DNA of 64,000 bases, from positions 124,001 to 188,000 of the forward strand of contig DATIEP010000055.1 in assembly GCA_035455745.1 (NCBI GenBank), in the 5' to 3' direction. Source of the DNA: JADGGM01 sp027307005 (lineage in GTDB: Bacteria; Gemmatimonadota; Gemmatimonadetes; Gemmatimonadales; Gemmatimonadaceae). A program made the position numbers and the translations under genes. Shown one piece after another: positions 9,524 through 17,955 of the stretch; position 1 is the first letter of the stretch; each line of letters begins with the position of its first letter. The notes under the pieces were generated by a model that did not search any database, was not told the DNA's origin, and was given only the letters and a program-made list of their open reading frames with translations.

Positions 9524-10624
9524 CTACCTTGAGATCGCCACACCCCACGGCGAATCGCCTGCCGGCACAGTCTTGATCACCTTGTTCGTCGCTGCGTCGA
9601 TGATCGCAATGTCGTTGGACGGACCGTTCGCCGTGTAGATCTTTGATCCATCCGATGTCACCGCGACGCCCCATGGCCGCTTCGGATCTCGAATCGTCGC
9701 CACCACCGAATCGTTCGCCGTCGCGATAACCTCCAACGTGGCCCCGCGACCGGTCGTGATGTACACGAACTTGCCGTCCGGTGAAATCGCCGAGCCCATG
9801 GGCTTCGCCCCAGGCGTCGTCTTCGTGAGATCGAGCGTCTTGACCACCTTGTGGCTCTTCACGTCGACAACCGACACGTTGCCGCCGACTTCGGCCGGCA
9901 CGTACCCTTTCGACCCATCAGGTGCAAAAACCACCGACCGCGGCCGCTTCCCGACCTTGATCGTTGCAATCGCTTTGTTCGACCCCACATCGATCACCGT
10001 CACCGTCCCCTGCCCCTCGCTGGTCACCCATGCCTCCTTGCCGTCGGGCGTCACCTTCACGCCCTCGGGCTCGCTGCCCACTTTCACCTTGGCGACCTCC
10101 TTGCCGTCCGCGAGGTCGAGCACCGTGGCCTTGCCCGCATCCTCGTTGGACACATAGATGAACTTGCCGTCGGGCGTAATGTCGAAGTTCTCAGGATCGT
10201 GACCGCCCTGCAGGCGTCGCATGCTGTCCGTCGCCAGATCGACCAGCGCGATGCCGTCCTTGGACCTGTCGGGCGGCGGCAACTTCGACTCGTCGACACC
10301 CGGTCCACCGATCGGCGAGCCGCTCACCGCGACGACCAGCGTCTTGCCGTCAGGCGTTAGGCGAACGCCGCGCGGCCGCTGCCCCGCGTCGATCGTTTTC
10401 ACCACGCTGTCGGTGGCCGTGTTGATCACCGTGACCTTGTTGCCGCGCTCGTCCGACACATACACCAGCGACGCCCGAGCGCTCGCCGCGGCCGGAGCCG
10501 GCGCAGCCGCCGTCGATTCCGCCCCCGCCGCGGGCTGTTTCTCGCTGCCCGAGCACGCCGCCGCCGCCAACGCGCCCGCCACGATGCTACTGCCTAACGA
10601 AAGGCCCTGCCACGTTCCACGCAT
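9524..10624 (-). CDS. YncE-like YVTN beta-propeller lipoprotein
   Basis: This 366-residue protein begins with a lipoprotein signal: the segment GALAAAAC places the lipobox Cys near residue 25. A low-complexity Ala/Pro linker follows, then about seven repeats of the YVTN type (for example LTPDGKTLVV, ITPDGKFIYVSN and VAVTSDGSKIYTAN). These repeats form one beta-propeller of the surface or periplasmic YncE class. Ligand and role are unknown. ATG 10624 has GAGGAG upstream. It lies downstream of the DUF885 gene on the same strand. Confidence 0.88.
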   Translation of the reverse strand: MRGTWQGLSLGSSIVAGALAAAACSGSEKQPAAGAESTAAAPAPAAASARASLVYVSDERGNKVTVINTATDSVVKTIDAGQRPRGVRLTPDGKTLVVAVSGSPIGGPGVDESKLPPPDRSKDGIALVDLATDSMRRLQGGHDPENFDITPDGKFIYVSNEDAGKATVLDLADGKEVAKVKVGSEPEGVKVTPDGKEAWVTSEGQGTVTVIDVGSNKAIATIKVGKRPRSVVFAPDGSKGYVPAEVGGNVSVVDVKSHKVVKTLDLTKTTPGAKPMGSAISPDGKFVYITTGRGATLEVIATANDSVVATIRDPKRPWGVAVTSDGSKIYTANGPSNDIAIIDAATNKVIKTVPAGDSPWGVAISR

Positions 10625-10684
10625 TTCCAGTCTCCTCGTGCTGAAGTACCGGGCGCTCAATACGCCCGACCGCGCGTGCACCAT

Positions 10685-12277
10685 CTACGCGAGGCCCATT
10701 CCCCACCGGGCCAACGCCGTCGGATATCCGCCGTACCGCAACAGCTCGCCGTGAAATCGCGACAACGAGAATCCGCTGCCATCGCGGCTCCACGCGTCGC
10801 GTGCATCGTCGCGCAGCCGCTCGATCTCGCGCCGCCCAACGACGAAGCACGACATGAGTGTCGGATGCGCGACCACTCGCATCACCTCGCTGCGAGCCGT
10901 CGCCTCATCCACGCCGAGCTCGTCACGCAACCGGCGCTCGGCGGCGCTCAGGTGCAGCGTCTTGGTGTGCACGGCCACATCGATGATCGCGCGAAGGGTC
11001 CGCCATAGAACATCCCGCGCGTGCAGAAGCCGCGCTGCCGGCGACGCGAAGAACCCCGCCTCCGCCATCATCGCCTCGCAGTAGTAAGCCCAGCCCTCGC
11101 GCGCCTCGTCGCTCCACAACACGCGACGGACCGTGCGCTCCAATGCGTTCGCCGTGACCGTCTGCTGATGGTGCCCGGGAATCACCTCGTGCACCACCGT
11201 GCTCGCGATGTCCGACCGCCGATAGACCGATGACCCCGCCACGTTAGGCGCCGTGAGGAACAACGTGCCCGCTTGCGATTCCGCGAACGCACCCGGCCCA
11301 TCGTACAATGCGAACGGCACGAGCGGCGCGAGATACGCGGGCGTTGCCCGCACGCGCACCGGCGCCGTGACCACAGTGACCAAGCCGTGCGCCGACGCGA
11401 ACCGACGAGCCGTATCCATGGCGTCCGCGTACGCGCTCGTGAGCACTGCCGCCGCTCCGGAATCTTCACTCACGCGCTCCACCACCTCCCGCCACGGCGT
11501 GCCGGGTGCGATCGCCGCCGCGGCCGCCTCCACGCCGCGCTGCGACTCTTCGTACGCGTGCTCTGCCCAACGCAGCAGTTGGTCCGCGCCGTCCTGGATC
11601 ATGTGCGCCGTATGCAGGCGTCGCTCGAAGGCCTCGCGTCCGACGCCCGCCGTGTCCCGCGCGCGCTCATCCATGAGTGCCAACGCGTCGCCGAATCGTT
11701 CCAGCGACTCGACGGCCGCCTCCTGCACCGCCGCACCCTCGGGATCGGCGCCCAACGGACCAAGCGCTTCGCGCACCTCGTCACGCACCATCGCCAATCC
11801 GCCGGGCAGCATGGCCGCCGCGATGCCTAACGCTGGCCGAGTGGGTTGGACGAGCGCGTCGACCGCCGCCCCGAGGAATGCCGGGAGGGCGCGCAGCCGC
11901 GAGAGGAGCGCGGCGCTCCGCTCGCGCGGGTCGCCTTCGTTATCCGTTAGGCGATCGATCCCATCCAGGGCGTGGCGCACGTGAAACGTCGGGTCGTGCG
12001 CGAACGGGCGCTCGCGCTCGAACCACGACAGGAGTTGCCGCGCGTCGTGCAGCGCCGCCGTTTGGTCGATCTCATCATCGAGCGTGTCGGCCGTCGCTTC
12101 CTCGAGCGCGCCGGTATAGCTGCGTAGCGCCGCGCTGTGCGCCCGCACCGCTGCGGCGTCGAACGCGCCGTACATCCCGTCCAGCTCGCGCCGGCCCGCA
12201 CGCGTCGCTTCGACTGGATCGATCCGGAATCGAAGGTCGAGATACCCCTCGAAGACCTGCGCGAGCGGCGGCGTCAC
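10685..12277 (-). CDS. DUF885 family protein, probable metal-dependent hydrolase
   Basis: The 530-residue product carries the DUF885 hallmarks: HEVIPGHH at residues 363-370 and EGWAYYCE at 394-401, which together look like a zinc peptidase active site. DUF885 proteins are thought to be peptidase-like, but their substrates are largely unassigned. There is no signal peptide, so it is probably cytoplasmic. The start is GTG 12277, overlapping the stop of the LeuA-like gene as GTGA (12274-12277). The coupling suggests that the two are made together, although no biochemical link is obvious. Confidence 0.85.
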   Translation of the reverse strand: MTPPLAQVFEGYLDLRFRIDPVEATRAGRRELDGMYGAFDAAAVRAHSAALRSYTGALEEATADTLDDEIDQTAALHDARQLLSWFERERPFAHDPTFHVRHALDGIDRLTDNEGDPRERSAALLSRLRALPAFLGAAVDALVQPTRPALGIAAAMLPGGLAMVRDEVREALGPLGADPEGAAVQEAAVESLERFGDALALMDERARDTAGVGREAFERRLHTAHMIQDGADQLLRWAEHAYEESQRGVEAAAAAIAPGTPWREVVERVSEDSGAAAVLTSAYADAMDTARRFASAHGLVTVVTAPVRVRATPAYLAPLVPFALYDGPGAFAESQAGTLFLTAPNVAGSSVYRRSDIASTVVHEVIPGHHQQTVTANALERTVRRVLWSDEAREGWAYYCEAMMAEAGFFASPAARLLHARDVLWRTLRAIIDVAVHTKTLHLSAAERRLRDELGVDEATARSEVMRVVAHPTLMSCFVVGRREIERLRDDARDAWSRDGSGFSLSRFHGELLRYGGYPTALARWGMGLA

Positions 12278-13524
12278 GCCCGCGCCGGCTGGCTCCGATA
12301 CGCGGACACCAGCGTCTCGATCTCGTCGTCGCTCAACACGCGGCTCACACGCTTGGCGGCCTCGAACACGTGCTGGCACAGCCCGGCGTCCGACGCGTCA
12401 TGGCCGTGCTCCTCGAGCCAGTATTTCACGTTCGACAGCCCCGACACGTGCGAGATCTCGATCCGTTGCGCAAGGCCGAAGTCGCCCGCCGGCACGCCGG
12501 AATAGATGCGGTCCGCCAGCCACGCATGTCCCTTGCGGCGCGCCTTGATGATCGCCGCCGCATGCACGCCCGTCCCGGTGCGGAATGCATCGTCGCCTAA
12601 CACAGGGTAGCTCGGCGGGATCGGCACGCCGCACGCGCGCGACGCCAGTCGCGAGTACTCCGGCAGCCGGCTCAGCTCGTGCGGGTGCGCGCCGAGCAGC
12701 CGCAGATTGATCAACAACAGATCCATCTCCGTGTTGCCCACGCGCTCCCCAATGCCTAACGCGGTCCCGTGCACGCGATCCACCCCCGCCTCGATCGCCG
12801 CGAAGCAGTTGGCCAACCCGAGCCCGCGGTCGCGATGCCCGTGCCAGTCCAGCTTCACCGCTTCACCGCTCGGCGCGATGATCTCGTCGCGAACGAACCG
12901 CACCAGCGCGCGCACACCGTCCGGCGTTGCGTGCCCAACGGTGTCCGCCAGACACAGACGCCGGGCGCCCCAGCGAATCGCGTTCCCGTACAGCGCCTTG
13001 AGCGTGTCCGGCGCCGCGCGCGTCGTGTCCTCGGTGACGAACATCACCGGCATGCCCTCACGCACCGCGAACGTCACCGCCTCTTCACTCGCCCGCAGCA
13101 TGCGATCCAGCGTCCAGTCTTCCGCGTACTGCCGGATCGGCGACGACCCGATGAACGTCGCAGTCTCGATCGCGAGTCCCGTGGCATGTGCGATCTCGAC
13201 GACAGGCTCGACATCACTCAGCACCGTGCGCGCCGCGCAGTTCGGGGACAACGGAAGTCGCGCATCCACGATCTCGCGCGCCAACGCCAACGTGTCCGCG
13301 CGCGCCCGCGGACCGGCGCCCGGCAGCCCGATGTCCACCGCGTCGATGCCCAGTTCGACCATCAGGCGCAGGAGCGCACGCTTGTCATCGATCGACGGAT
13401 CGGTCACCGACGGACATTGCAGCCCGTCGCGCAGCGTCTCGTCGTCGAGCTCCACCCGGCACGCGCGCCAATCAAAGGCGGCGTCGATCGAGTTCCAGTC
13501 GTGGATCAGCTCGCGTTCGTCCAT
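12274..13524 (-). CDS. 2-isopropylmalate / homocitrate synthase family protein (DRE-TIM)
   Basis: The 416-residue product has the catalytic features of the LeuA/homocitrate synthase superfamily: DETLRDGLQ at about residues 29-37, the metal-binding HGHRDRGLGLAN near residue 240, and the GIGERVGNTEMD loop. These enzymes condense acetyl-CoA with a 2-keto acid. It is shorter than canonical LeuA (over 500 residues) and appears to lack the leucine-binding regulatory domain, so the exact substrate is uncertain. ATG 13524 was chosen by alignment length. It diverges from an M20 peptidase gene and is coupled to DUF885. Confidence 0.82.
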   Translation of the reverse strand: MDERELIHDWNSIDAAFDWRACRVELDDETLRDGLQCPSVTDPSIDDKRALLRLMVELGIDAVDIGLPGAGPRARADTLALAREIVDARLPLSPNCAARTVLSDVEPVVEIAHATGLAIETATFIGSSPIRQYAEDWTLDRMLRASEEAVTFAVREGMPVMFVTEDTTRAAPDTLKALYGNAIRWGARRLCLADTVGHATPDGVRALVRFVRDEIIAPSGEAVKLDWHGHRDRGLGLANCFAAIEAGVDRVHGTALGIGERVGNTEMDLLLINLRLLGAHPHELSRLPEYSRLASRACGVPIPPSYPVLGDDAFRTGTGVHAAAIIKARRKGHAWLADRIYSGVPAGDFGLAQRIEISHVSGLSNVKYWLEEHGHDASDAGLCQHVFEAAKRVSRVLSDDEIETLVSAYRSQPARA

Positions 13525-13556
13525 GGTCACCGGTGAAAGACTCCGTCCAACAGGCC

Positions 13557-13591
13557 GTCTGCGCCAGGTTGCAATATACCCTTGCGCAGAC
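13557..13591. promoter_or_regulatory. Inverted repeat spanning a candidate -10 in a divergent promoter region
   Basis: Two perfect 8-base arms, GTCTGCGC (13557-13564) and GCGCAGAC (13584-13591), flank a 19-base AT-rich core. On the minus strand the core contains TATATT, a plausible -10 element for the LeuA-like gene. The whole intergenic region is 91 bases. A repressor or activator site serving both divergent genes is the natural reading. Confidence 0.45.
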
Positions 13592-13615
13592 CCGATCCCG
13601 AGATCAATTGAAGGC

Positions 13616-14842
13616 ATGCCGCGCCAGTCGACGGTTTACGATCTCTGGATGTCAGCGCCGCTCGCGCACGCGCGCAGCGCACTCCGAGCACGCGACACCG
13701 AGATCGTCGCCTCGCAGGTCGCGATCTCCGAAATCGAAGCGCCCACCGGCAACGAACGCCGTCGCGGCGCATGGATCGCCGAGCGATTCCGCGCGATCGG
13801 ACTGCGCGATGTTCGCGTCGACGCCGCCGACAATGTGATCGGCCGCCGCGACGGCGCAGCCGATGTCGCACCCGTCGTCATCTGCGCCCACCTCGACACG
13901 GTGTTTCCGCCCGGCACGCCCGTTCAGGTGCGGCGCTCCGGCGCGCGTCTCGTTGGCCCCGGGATCGGCGACAACGGCCGCGGACTCGCCGCCATGCTCG
14001 CCTTGGCCGAGGTCATTGACGGAACGGACATGTGCACGCACGCACCGGTGGACTTCGTTGCCACCGTCGGCGAAGAAGGCGCCGGCGACCTCCGCGGCGC
14101 CAAGCACCTCTTCGACCACGCCGGCGATGCGCGCGCCGCAATCGCGCTCGATGGCGCCGGCGATGAGCGCATCGTCCACCGCGCCCTGGGCTCCCGCCGC
14201 TTCCGGATCACCTACCGCGGTCCGGGTGGCCACAGCTGGACGGCGTTCGGCGTGCCTAACGCGGTGCACGCCGCCGCGCTCGCCGCCGCCAAGCTCGCAC
14301 GACTCCCCCGGCCGGCGTCGCCGCGCACCACGCTCTCCGTCGGACGGATCGGCGGCGGTATCGCGGTGAACGCGATTCCCGAGGAAGGCTGGCTCGAGGT
14401 CGACCTCCGCTCGACGTCGGCGGCAGTCCTCGATCGCTACGAGCACGAAATCCACGCCGCGGCCCGCGCCGCATCCGACGAAGAAAATGGTCGCCGTGCG
14501 CGCGGCACACCGCCGCTCACGGAATCGATCGCGCGCATCGGGAATCGGCCCGGCGGCGACACGGACGCCGCTCACCCGTTGGTCGCGCTCGCCATCGACA
14601 CCACGCGCCTCATCGGCCGCGAGCCCGAGCTGGCCACCGCGTCGACTGACGCCAATGTGCCGATCAGCCGCGGCATCCCTGCGATCGCCATCGGCGCCGG
14701 CGGCCGCGGCGGAGATGCCCACACGCCCGCCGAGTGGTTCGACAACACGGACGGACACACCGGACTCGCACGCGCGCTCGCCATCGTGATCGGCGCCGCC
14801 GGTCTCGCCACCGCCGCCCACGCCGCGCCGCCCGCCGCCTGA
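13616..14842 (+). CDS. M20 family metallopeptidase (PepT-like)
   Basis: The 408-residue cytoplasmic protein has the M20 motifs in order: HLDTVFPPG (first metal ligand and catalytic Asp), GIGDNGRGLAAML (bridging Asp), and GEEGAGDLRGAKH (catalytic Glu pair). A dimerisation domain beginning around GPGGHSW and a final His ligand in DAHTPAEWF follow. It should be a di-zinc tripeptidase or dipeptidase. ATG 13616 has AAGG close upstream; ATG 13649 is an alternative that would remove 11 residues. It is transcribed divergently from the LeuA-like gene. Confidence 0.88.
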   Translation: MPRQSTVYDLWMSAPLAHARSALRARDTEIVASQVAISEIEAPTGNERRRGAWIAERFRAIGLRDVRVDAADNVIGRRDGAADVAPVVICAHLDTVFPPGTPVQVRRSGARLVGPGIGDNGRGLAAMLALAEVIDGTDMCTHAPVDFVATVGEEGAGDLRGAKHLFDHAGDARAAIALDGAGDERIVHRALGSRRFRITYRGPGGHSWTAFGVPNAVHAAALAAAKLARLPRPASPRTTLSVGRIGGGIAVNAIPEEGWLEVDLRSTSAAVLDRYEHEIHAAARAASDEENGRRARGTPPLTESIARIGNRPGGDTDAAHPLVALAIDTTRLIGREPELATASTDANVPISRGIPAIAIGAGGRGGDAHTPAEWFDNTDGHTGLARALAIVIGAAGLATAAHAAPPAA

Positions 14843-14861
14843 CGCGAACGGAGCACCGCCG

Positions 14862-15851
14862 TCAGTCGCGTTCCAGCCGGACCTCGCTGTGGCTGCCTAA
14901 CGTCAGCGAGCCGCGCGCGCCCTCGACCACAACCTCGTCGCCAAGCATCGAGTCGTGCAGCAACGACGTCTCGATGCAGCTCTTGGCGCCGATCACGCTG
15001 TCCCGAATCGTCGAACCGCTGATGCGCGTTCCCCCTCCGATCGAGACGTTCGGCCCGATGGTCGAGCGCTCGATCACCACCCCGTCTTCGATGTAGACGG
15101 GATCGAAAATGCGCACGCCGGGCGCCGGCGCGGGCCGTCGCGCCCGTCCCCGCTCGAGCATCGCGCGGTTCGTTTCCAGCAGCGTGTCGAGCCTGCCCGC
15201 GTCGTACCAGCCCTCGACGTCGATCACCTTGATGCGCGATCCGTGATCGATCATGTACTGGAACGCATCCGTCAGGTAATACTCGCCGTTCACCGGCGGC
15301 TGCCGCATCACGTAGTCGATCCCCTCGTACAAGCGCTTCCAGTCGCGCACATAGTACAGCCCGATGTTCGCCCGCCGCGAAATCGGCTCGCGCGGCTTCT
15401 CCACAATGCGGGTCATGTCTCCCGCTTCGTTAGTCACCACCACCCCGAAGCGCTGGTAGTCCTCGACTTCCTTCACCCAGATGATCCCGTCCGCATCCGT
15501 CGTCTTGAGCACCGACAAGTCCGCATCGAAGATCGTGTCCACGAAGATGATCAGCACCGGCTGGTCGACGTACGGCCGCGCCAACGCGATCGCACTCGCC
15601 GTTCCGTTCTGCACCTCCTGCTCGATGAACACCGACGGAAAATCGTATTCCTGCTTCGCGAAGGCCTCCACCTTTTCCTTGAGATGCCCGGTGATGTAGA
15701 TGATCTGCTCGACGCCGCCTAACCGTTGCAGATCGTCCAGGATGTACCCCATCACCGGCTTCCCCGCCACGCGGAGCATCGGCTTCGGCGTGACGTGCGT
15801 GTGCGGCCTGAGCCGCGTCCCCTTGCCCGCGAGCGGAATGATCACCTTCAT
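14862..15851 (-). CDS. Sugar nucleotidyltransferase, glucose-1-phosphate thymidylyltransferase-like
   Basis: The 329-residue product has the NTP-transferase signature GKGTRLRPHTHVTPKPML at residues 9-26, the metal-binding FVDTIFDAD, and the EGWYDAG segment. The C-terminal 80 residues form a left-handed beta-helix of hexapeptide type (IGPNVSIGGGTRISGSTI). It should activate a sugar-1-phosphate with NTP for surface polysaccharide synthesis; sugar and nucleotide cannot be fixed from sequence. ATG 15851 overlaps the cupin stop as ATGA (15848-15851). Confidence 0.88.
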   Translation of the reverse strand: MKVIIPLAGKGTRLRPHTHVTPKPMLRVAGKPVMGYILDDLQRLGGVEQIIYITGHLKEKVEAFAKQEYDFPSVFIEQEVQNGTASAIALARPYVDQPVLIIFVDTIFDADLSVLKTTDADGIIWVKEVEDYQRFGVVVTNEAGDMTRIVEKPREPISRRANIGLYYVRDWKRLYEGIDYVMRQPPVNGEYYLTDAFQYMIDHGSRIKVIDVEGWYDAGRLDTLLETNRAMLERGRARRPAPAPGVRIFDPVYIEDGVVIERSTIGPNVSIGGGTRISGSTIRDSVIGAKSCIETSLLHDSMLGDEVVVEGARGSLTLGSHSEVRLERD

Positions 15852-16222
15852 GGCGCGCTCGTTCCCTCCCGCCCGTAGCGGTCCTTGAGTCGCACGACGT
15901 CGTCCAGATGCGGCGTCGATGCCTCCAGCACGTCGCAGTCCGTCACCGCTTCCATGTAGTGGATCGTGCCCGGCGTGATGCGGAATGCCTGCCCGGGCTC
16001 GAGTCGCATGTCCTCGAGCTCGCCGTCGCCGAGCTTCACCCAATAGATGAGCTTGCCGGACAACAGGTACACCGTCTCGTCCTTGAGATTGTGATACTGC
16101 ACGGACAGCGCGTGGCCAGCCTTGATGTGGAGAATCTTCCCGACGTATTGGTCGGTGCGGGCCCAGATGATCTCGTGTCCCCACGGCTTGGGCACCGTGG
16201 TCACCGCCGCCGGTCCGGACAT
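15848..16222 (-). CDS. Cupin protein, mannose-6-phosphate isomerase type II-like
   Basis: This 124-residue single cupin carries the two conserved motifs: KPWGHEIIW near residue 12 and HALSVQYH near 37 (metal ligands), then PGQAFRITPGTIHYMEA near 76. It resembles the C-terminal cupin domain of bifunctional GMP/ManC enzymes. In ManC that domain is fused to a nucleotidyltransferase; here the two activities sit in separate genes coupled by ATGA. Isomerisation of a hexose phosphate, or support of the transferase, is inferred. Confidence 0.8.
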   Translation of the reverse strand: MSGPAAVTTVPKPWGHEIIWARTDQYVGKILHIKAGHALSVQYHNLKDETVYLLSGKLIYWVKLGDGELEDMRLEPGQAFRITPGTIHYMEAVTDCDVLEASTPHLDDVVRLKDRYGREGTSAP

Positions 16223-16294
16223 GCGTTGCTCACCTGTGATGAAGTGTCAGGATTCTAGAGCACTGCATGTACCGCGCAAGCGGCCCGCGCAACG

Positions 16295-16314
16295 CGGCGC
16301 GACGCTCCGCGCCG
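16295..16314 (-). terminator. Weak hairpin after atpH
   Basis: A 7-bp stem (16295-16301 with 16308-16314) and a 6-base loop lie 6 bases past the atpH stop. There is no T-run after it on the minus strand, so it may be an mRNA end-protecting hairpin, not an intrinsic terminator. Confidence 0.3.
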
Positions 16315-16320
16315 TGCCGC

Positions 16321-16866
16321 CTACCGAATCGTGCCGAGCATGCGCGAACGCAGCGTGCTCAAACGCCGGCGCACCGACCCATCCATGATGGTGTCGCCAA
16401 CACGCACGATCGTGCCGCCAAGAATCTCCGGACGAACGACGAAATGCGGCACCACCGTCTTGCCCAGCACGCGCGACAGCCGCGCGGCCACGTCCTGACC
16501 CAGCGTGGCATCCGGCTCGCGCGCCACCGTCACCGACGCGTGTACGCGATTCTGGATCTCATCCACAATCGCGTGATACTCGATCGCGATGTCCGGAATG
16601 AGATGCTGACGGCGATGCCTGATCACGGCCTGCAGAAAGCGCACGAACGGCCTCGGCAGCCGGTCCGCGAATGCCGCCGCCACGATCTCGTTCTTTCGCT
16701 CGGCGCTCACGCGCGGCGATTCGAGGAATCGCGACAGCCTGATGTCCGCCTGAATGGCGCCGGCGACCTCATCGATCAGACCACCCCAGCCATCGAGGTC
16801 CGACGCACGACGCGCGAGCTCGACCAGCGTCTCCGCATAGTTGCGCGAGATCGTCGGCTCTTGCAT
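16321..16866 (-). CDS. atpH: ATP synthase delta subunit
   Basis: The 181-residue product matches the F1 delta (OSCP) subunit. It has an all-helical N-terminal part beginning with RNYAETLVELARRA and a C-terminal part with the conserved GGTIVRVGDTIMDGSVRRRL segment near the end. It joins the b-subunit stalk to the F1 head on the cytoplasmic side. ATG 16866 shares one base with the atpF stop (TAATG). It is the last gene of this ATP synthase operon; atpA, atpG, atpD and atpC do not follow, as a cupin gene comes next. Confidence 0.93.
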   Translation of the reverse strand: MQEPTISRNYAETLVELARRASDLDGWGGLIDEVAGAIQADIRLSRFLESPRVSAERKNEIVAAAFADRLPRPFVRFLQAVIRHRRQHLIPDIAIEYHAIVDEIQNRVHASVTVAREPDATLGQDVAARLSRVLGKTVVPHFVVRPEILGGTIVRVGDTIMDGSVRRRLSTLRSRMLGTIR

Positions 16867-17444
16867 TAGCGGCTCGCCGGTTCCAGCGACGCCAGGAACG
16901 ACTCGACCACTCGACGGTTGGTCTCATCATCCAGGTTCTTCTCGATGACCTTGCTCGCGCTCCGCACGGCGAGATTCACCGTATCGCGCCGCAGCTCCAC
17001 CATCGCCTGCTGACGCTCGGTCTCGATCTCCTGGCGCGCGCGCTCCATCACCTGCTGCTGCTCGCGATGCGCCTGCTCCACGATCTCCGTGCGCACCTTC
17101 TCACCTGCGACACGACCCTCGGCGATGAAGCGTTGGGCATCGGCGTGCGCCTGAGCAACGAGCCGCTTGTGCTCCTCGAGCAGCTTCGCCGCTTCCTCAC
17201 GATCCCGCTTCGCGTTCTCGATCGCATCTTCCAGCGCTTGCTCACGCGCCTCGACGGCCCGCGTGATCGGCTTGAACGCGAACTTCGTCAGCACGATCAG
17301 CACGACGATGAAGATGATCAGCGTCCAGAACATCAAACCGCCGTTCGCGGTCAGCAGCTTCGGCGGCTCCGCGTGCTGCTGCTGGGCTGCAAGCGGCAGC
17401 GCGTTGCCTAACATGAGGACGCAGGCGGCCAGCGACGTGCGCAT
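16866..17444 (-). CDS. atpF: ATP synthase subunit b, with signal-peptide-like N-terminus
   Basis: This peripheral-stalk subunit has 192 residues. A membrane helix (FWTLIIFIVVLIVLTKFAF) is followed by a long charged coiled coil rich in Glu, Arg, Gln and Ala (about residues 60-165). Unusually, an additional hydrophobic N-terminal segment ending in PLAAQ precedes the helix and looks like a cleavable signal peptide. ATG 17444 has GGGGA upstream; ATG 17474 is an alternative that adds 10 residues. It is flanked by atpE and atpH. Confidence 0.92.
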   Translation of the reverse strand: MRTSLAACVLMLGNALPLAAQQQHAEPPKLLTANGGLMFWTLIIFIVVLIVLTKFAFKPITRAVEAREQALEDAIENAKRDREEAAKLLEEHKRLVAQAHADAQRFIAEGRVAGEKVRTEIVEQAHREQQQVMERARQEIETERQQAMVELRRDTVNLAVRSASKVIEKNLDDETNRRVVESFLASLEPASR

Positions 17445-17506
17445 GAGTACGATCCCCGAAGAGTGAAACCGCATCGGAAGCCCGGGCTCCCGATGCCGGT
17501 TGAACG

Positions 17507-17791
17507 CTAGAACGCGAACTTGTTCTGAATGACGAACGCGACGACGACCGCGAACAGGGCCACGCCCTCGATGAGCGCGGCGAGAATCAACCCCGCCGTC
17601 TGAATCGAGCCCGATGCTTCGGGCTGCCGTGCGATGCCATCGGCAACCTGTCCGCCGATGCGCCCGATGCCGATACCGGCACCGATCGTCGCCAAACCTG
17701 CACCGACGCCGGCGCCTAACATTGCCCACGCACCCGCGTACTCGCGTGAGAACGACCCGGCGGCCTGCAAGAGTGCGAACATGTGGATCAT
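17507..17791 (-). CDS. atpE: ATP synthase subunit c
   Basis: The 94-residue product is the F0 ring proteolipid: two hydrophobic helices joined by the polar loop RQPEA. A Gly/Ala-rich first helix (LGAGVGAGLATIGAGIGIG) is followed by the ion-binding Glu75 in AALIEGVALF. The surrounding residues fit a proton-type rather than a sodium-type site, although this needs alignment. A short extra N-terminus of about 20 residues precedes helix 1. ATG 17791 has GGAGA 7 bases upstream. Confidence 0.95.
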   Translation of the reverse strand: MIHMFALLQAAGSFSREYAGAWAMLGAGVGAGLATIGAGIGIGRIGGQVADGIARQPEASGSIQTAGLILAALIEGVALFAVVVAFVIQNKFAF

Positions 17792-17861
17792 CGATGTTCT
17801 CCGTTCCGTTGACTGACCCTCGCTCCGCGTCGGCCTCACCGCGCCGCCGCCGCTCGTCGCC

Positions 17862-17935
17862 GAGGCCCGGGCCTCAACGAGCTTCCCCAGGTCGCTCGAC
17901 CGGGTACCAACCTGCGGCTGGAGCACCGCCGCAGG
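17862..17935 (-). other. Two inverted repeats in the atpB-atpE spacer
   Basis: The 164-base spacer holds a perfect 14-base palindrome at 17862-17875. It also holds a stem of 8 bp (17911-17918 with 17928-17935) with a 9-base loop, about 20 bases after the atpB stop. No T-run follows either one. They could set the relative expression or stability of the atpE message, since subunit c is needed in excess. Confidence 0.5.
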
Positions 17936-17955
17936 CGTCCAAACACCAATGCCTG

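Noticed and set aside
13652..14821. 389-residue frame antisense to the M20 peptidase
   Set aside because: Same pattern: long because of codon bias on the other strand; the M20 motifs decide the coding strand.
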